NCBI RefSeq assembly: GCF_901827175.1
Contig: NZ_LR594662.1
Location: forward strand, 2,170,001-2,234,000
Reading direction: 5' to 3'
From: Variovorax sp. RA8
GTDB taxonomy: Bacteria > Pseudomonadota > Gammaproteobacteria > Burkholderiales > Burkholderiaceae_C
Length of the DNA stretch: 64,000 nt
The position numbers and the translations under genes are program-made. This document shows positions 61,401 to 64,000 of this stretch, piece by piece (the first letter of the stretch is position 1; the number at the start of each line of letters is the position of its first letter). The notes beneath the pieces are model-generated. The model ran no database searches. It was not told the DNA's origin and saw nothing but the letters and a program-made list of their open reading frames with translations.

Positions 61401-61856
61401 CTAGAAATTCGGTTGGGCGGCGCGGTCGATGAACTTGCGCGCCGCGCGCTCGTCGCTGTCGCGCTGCTCGCGCTTGGCCTGCACGGCGAGCTCCTGGCGG
61501 CGCAGGCGATCGGCCAGCGTGTCGAAGGAGTTGAGGCGCCGCGCCTGGTGCTGCCAGTCGCCGCGCCCGAGGTCCAGCCGCAGCCCGGCCTGCTTGACGA
61601 TGGCGCGCTGCTGCTCGATCGCGCCGTCCAGCGTGCCCAGGAAGTTGTTGAAGTTGCGCCACTGCGAGGCGGGCAGGCCGTGCGCCATCAGCGACTGCAG
61701 CTGGTTGGCATAGTCCTGGCGGTACTGCAGCAGCAGGTCCAGCTTCTGGTGCGCGCTGACTTGTGCGCTCTGCAGCACGCCCAGGCGGCGCGCTGCTTCT
61801 TCCTTTTGCTTGCGCGCCAATTCCTGCAGGGTGTCGAGGGGGAGCTTCTTGGACAT
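61401..61856 (-). CDS. fliJ: Flagellar export chaperone FliJ
   Basis: FliJ is the coiled-coil stalk of the export ATPase. The 151-residue product is almost all helical (LARKQKEEAARRLGVLQSAQ; QELAVQAKREQRDSDERAAR). Length is typical. It lies between fliI and fliK, with 22- and 11-bp gaps. Confidence 0.94.
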   Translation of the reverse strand: MSKKLPLDTLQELARKQKEEAARRLGVLQSAQVSAHQKLDLLLQYRQDYANQLQSLMAHGLPASQWRNFNNFLGTLDGAIEQQRAIVKQAGLRLDLGRGDWQHQARRLNSFDTLADRLRRQELAVQAKREQRDSDERAARKFIDRAAQPNF

Positions 61857-61878
61857 GGCGTGACTCCGTCAATGCGGG

Positions 61879-63279
61879 CTACTCGAACAGGCCGGCCATG
61901 CGCGCCACCGAAGCCGCGTAATCGGTGCGCTCGTCCATGCCCTGCTGGAGGAAGGCCTCCAGCTTGGGATACAGGGCGATGGCCTGGTCCAGCTGCAAGT
62001 CGTGGCCGGCGGCGTAGGCGCCGACGCTGATCAGGTCGCGGTTGCGCTGGTAGCGCGACAGCATCTGCTTGAAGCGGCGCACCGTGTCGAACTGGGACGA
62101 CGGGATCAGCGCCGTCATCGCCCGGCTGATCGAGGCCTCGATGTCGATGGCCGGGTAGTGGCCGGCCTCGGCCAGCGTGCGCGAGAGCACCACGTGGCCG
62201 TCGAGAATGGCGCGCGCCGAGTCGGCAATCGGGTCCTGCTGGTCGTCGCCCTCGGAGAGCACGGTGTAGAAGGCGGTGATCGAGCCGCCGCGGCCCTGCG
62301 CGTCGCGCGCGCCGTTGCCCGCGCGCTCCACCAGTGCCGGCAGCTTGGCGAAGACCGAGGGCGGGTAGCCCTTGGTCGCGGGCGGCTCGCCCACCGCCAG
62401 CGCGATCTCGCGCTGCGCCATGGCGTAGCGGGTGAGCGAATCCATGATCAGCAGCACGTCCTTGCCCTGGTCGCGGAAGTATTCGGCCAGGCAGGTCGCA
62501 TAAGCCGCGCCCTGCAGTCGCAGCAGCGGCGAGTTGTCGGCCGGGGCGGCGACCACCACGGCGCGCGCCAGGCCTTCCTCGCCCAGGGTGTTCTCGATGA
62601 AGTCCTTGACCTCGCGGCCGCGCTCGCCGATCAGCCCGACCACGATCACCTCGGCGCTGGTGTAGCGCGCCATCATGCCGAGCAGCACGCTCTTGCCGAC
62701 GCCGGAGCCGGCGAACAGGCCCATGCGCTGGCCGCGGCCGACGGTCAGCATCGCGTTGATGGCGCGCACGCCGGTATCGAGCACCGAGTCGATGGGCGCG
62801 CGGGTGAGGGGGTTGATGGGCGGCGCCGACAGCGGCACCTTGCGCGCGATCTCCAGCGGGCCCAGGCCATCGAGCGGGCGGCCGACGGCATCGACCACAC
62901 GCCCGAGCATGCCCTCGCCGACCGGGAGGCGCTTGCCATGGGCCTCGTCGCCGGCCGTGGCCGAGCCCGGACGCGCGAACACGCGTGCGCCGGGGATGAG
63001 ACCGGCCACCTCGCTCTGGGGCATCAGGAACAGGCGATCGCCGGCGAAGCCGACCACTTCGGCCTCGGCATGGCGCTGGGGATAGCCGGGCGGCAATTCG
63101 ATCAGGCAGTCGCTGCCCACGGGCAGCTGCAGGCCGACGGCCTCCAGCACCAGGCCGACGGCCCGCGTGAGGCGGCCGGAGTGGGTGACGGTGGCAGCGG
63201 TGCGGTTGATCTCCACGCGCGCCTGCGCGAGCGTGCCGAGCCAGGACTGCAGATGCGGGTTGGCGGTGGCGGCCGGCAT
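61879..63279 (-). CDS. fliI: Flagellar export ATPase FliI
   Basis: FliI is the hexameric ATPase of the flagellar export system. The 466-residue product has the Walker A motif ([17 protein letters not shown]), Walker B ([20 protein letters not shown]) and the family segment [20 protein letters not shown]. Start ATG at 63279 overlaps the fliH stop by one base, so the two are coupled. Confidence 0.97.
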   Translation of the reverse strand: MPAATANPHLQSWLGTLAQARVEINRTAATVTHSGRLTRAVGLVLEAVGLQLPVGSDCLIELPPGYPQRHAEAEVVGFAGDRLFLMPQSEVAGLIPGARVFARPGSATAGDEAHGKRLPVGEGMLGRVVDAVGRPLDGLGPLEIARKVPLSAPPINPLTRAPIDSVLDTGVRAINAMLTVGRGQRMGLFAGSGVGKSVLLGMMARYTSAEVIVVGLIGERGREVKDFIENTLGEEGLARAVVVAAPADNSPLLRLQGAAYATCLAEYFRDQGKDVLLIMDSLTRYAMAQREIALAVGEPPATKGYPPSVFAKLPALVERAGNGARDAQGRGGSITAFYTVLSEGDDQQDPIADSARAILDGHVVLSRTLAEAGHYPAIDIEASISRAMTALIPSSQFDTVRRFKQMLSRYQRNRDLISVGAYAAGHDLQLDQAIALYPKLEAFLQQGMDERTDYAASVARMAGLFE

Positions 63280-64000
63280 CAGAGCTCCGCGGCGTCGATG
63301 TCGCGGCTCAGGGCCGCGGTCACGCTCTTCCAGCGTGTCTCCAGGCTGGCATCCATCTCGCCGCTGGCGGACTGCACCCGGCAGCCGCCGCGTGCCAGCG
63401 TGTCGTCGGGGCGCACCTGCCAGCCGGCGATCTGCAGCTCGTTGCCCAGGCTGCTCTTCACCAGCGCCACGTCGTCGGGATGCAGCAGCAGGCGCGGTTC
63501 GCCCTGCAGTGCGGGTTCGGCATGCAGCAGGTCCTGCACCAGTGGCAGCACCCATTCGGGCTCCGCGCGCAGGGTGCGGTGCACCACCTGGCGCGCCACG
63601 TCGAGCGCCAGCGTGAGGATGGCGTCGGCCAGTTCGCTCTCGGCCCGGCGCAGCGCGGCCGGCAGCGTGGCGGCGAGGGCGCGCAACTGCTCGGCATGGG
63701 CGCTGGCGGCGGCGAGGCCCGTGGCCAGCCCTTCGGCGTGGCCTTCGGCGCGGCCCTTCGCCAGGCCCTCGCGGTGGCCTTCGATGCGGCCTTCGGCACG
63801 CGCCTGCAGGCGCAGGCGGGAGAGCTCGTTGTCGCGCGCCAGGGCCTCCGGGTCCACGCGCGGAACGACCAGGGGCTGCATGCTGTCGTGCGCGGCATCG
63901 TCGCTTTCCAGCGTGCCCATTTCCCAGCGCTGCCAGGCCGACAGCGAGGGCTTGGCGGCGGCCTTCGGCGCGGCGGCCGGCCGCGCGGGCGCATAGGCCG
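63279..64000 (-). CDS. fliH: Flagellar export regulator FliH, 5'-truncated
   Basis: FliH holds FliI at the export gate. The visible frame gives 240 residues up to the window edge; an internal ATG at 63920 is not the real start because the frame continues with [16 protein letters not shown], the family N-terminal region. The middle is a Gly/Ala/Glu helix with GxxxG-type repeats ([20 protein letters not shown]), and the C-terminal domain ([20 protein letters not shown]) binds FliI. The start lies outside the window. Confidence 0.92.
   Translation of the reverse strand, partial: AYAPARPAAAPKAAAKPSLSAWQRWEMGTLESDDAAHDSMQPLVVPRVDPEALARDNELSRLRLQARAEGRIEGHREGLAKGRAEGHAEGLATGLAAASAHAEQLRALAATLPAALRRAESELADAILTLALDVARQVVHRTLRAEPEWVLPLVQDLLHAEPALQGEPRLLLHPDDVALVKSSLGNELQIAGWQVRPDDTLARGGCRVQSASGEMDASLETRWKSVTAALSRDIDAAEL

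Noticed and set aside
1..64000. tRNA and rRNA genes
   Set aside because: I saw no T-loop/anticodon pattern or rRNA-like sequence in the parts read; I could not scan exhaustively.

Overview
The window is high-GC DNA with almost no non-coding space. It looks like a betaproteobacterium of the order Burkholderiales, family Comamonadaceae, most like Variovorax. The clues are the flg/fli gene layout, a Bug-type tricarboxylate-binding protein, GC-rich codon use and Comamonadaceae-style intergenic repeats. This placement is inference from recognised families; no search was run.

Layout. 1-1308 is the 3' part of an amidase. 1315-21647 is the first flagellar block: flgN and flgM (minus strand), flgA (minus), then flgBCDEFGHIJ (plus). 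A chemosensory set (cheW, mcp, cheW, mcp, mcp, mcp) sits between flgJ and flgK, and flgKL follows. Four sites match the sigma-28 (FliA) promoter, in front of flgM, the second cheW, the fourth mcp and flgK. 21768-29616 is a mixed region: a dihaem cytochrome c, a MddA-like methyltransferase, a TetR regulator coupled to a hydrolase-glycosyltransferase fusion, a YjbQ protein, small unknown proteins, a probable frameshifted gene and a serine hydrolase.

29725-38063 is a thiol-redox and stress region. A DipZ-like protein, a sensor kinase, a 40-residue small ORF and a TlpA-like thioredoxin form one tight minus-strand operon. The matching type of response regulator lies about 3.3 kb upstream of the TlpA-like gene, separated by a small membrane protein, a DUF899 protein and a divergent LysR/SDR pair. 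An Ohr-type peroxidase follows. 38301-45529 holds a LysR gene with a perfect palindrome in front of it, then a seven-gene acyl-CoA operon on the minus strand: OB-fold protein, thiolase, SDR dehydrogenase, enoyl-CoA hydratase, Bug receptor, hotdog thioesterase and CaiB-type CoA transferase. It could take up a carboxylic acid, activate it and cleave it.

45845-52269 encodes a caa3-type haem-copper oxidase behind a strong sigma-70-like promoter. 52352-54729 holds an alpha/beta hydrolase, a membrane protein and a Tat-exported aldo/keto reductase. 54804-64000 is the second flagellar block on the minus strand, fliHIJK then fliLMNOPQR: the export gate, C-ring and export ATPase. It continues past the window edge. 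No cheA, flhDC or fliA gene is present here.

The most striking non-coding feature is a pair of about 700-bp elements, one inside the oxidase operon (49365-50060) and one between fliQ and fliR (55690-56397). They are copies of one element, both oriented the same way relative to host-operon transcription. Each consists of two inverted arms that can each fold into a cloverleaf-like structure, and several helices show compensatory base changes between arms. A shorter repeat of about 97 bp occurs twice (8136 and 13136).
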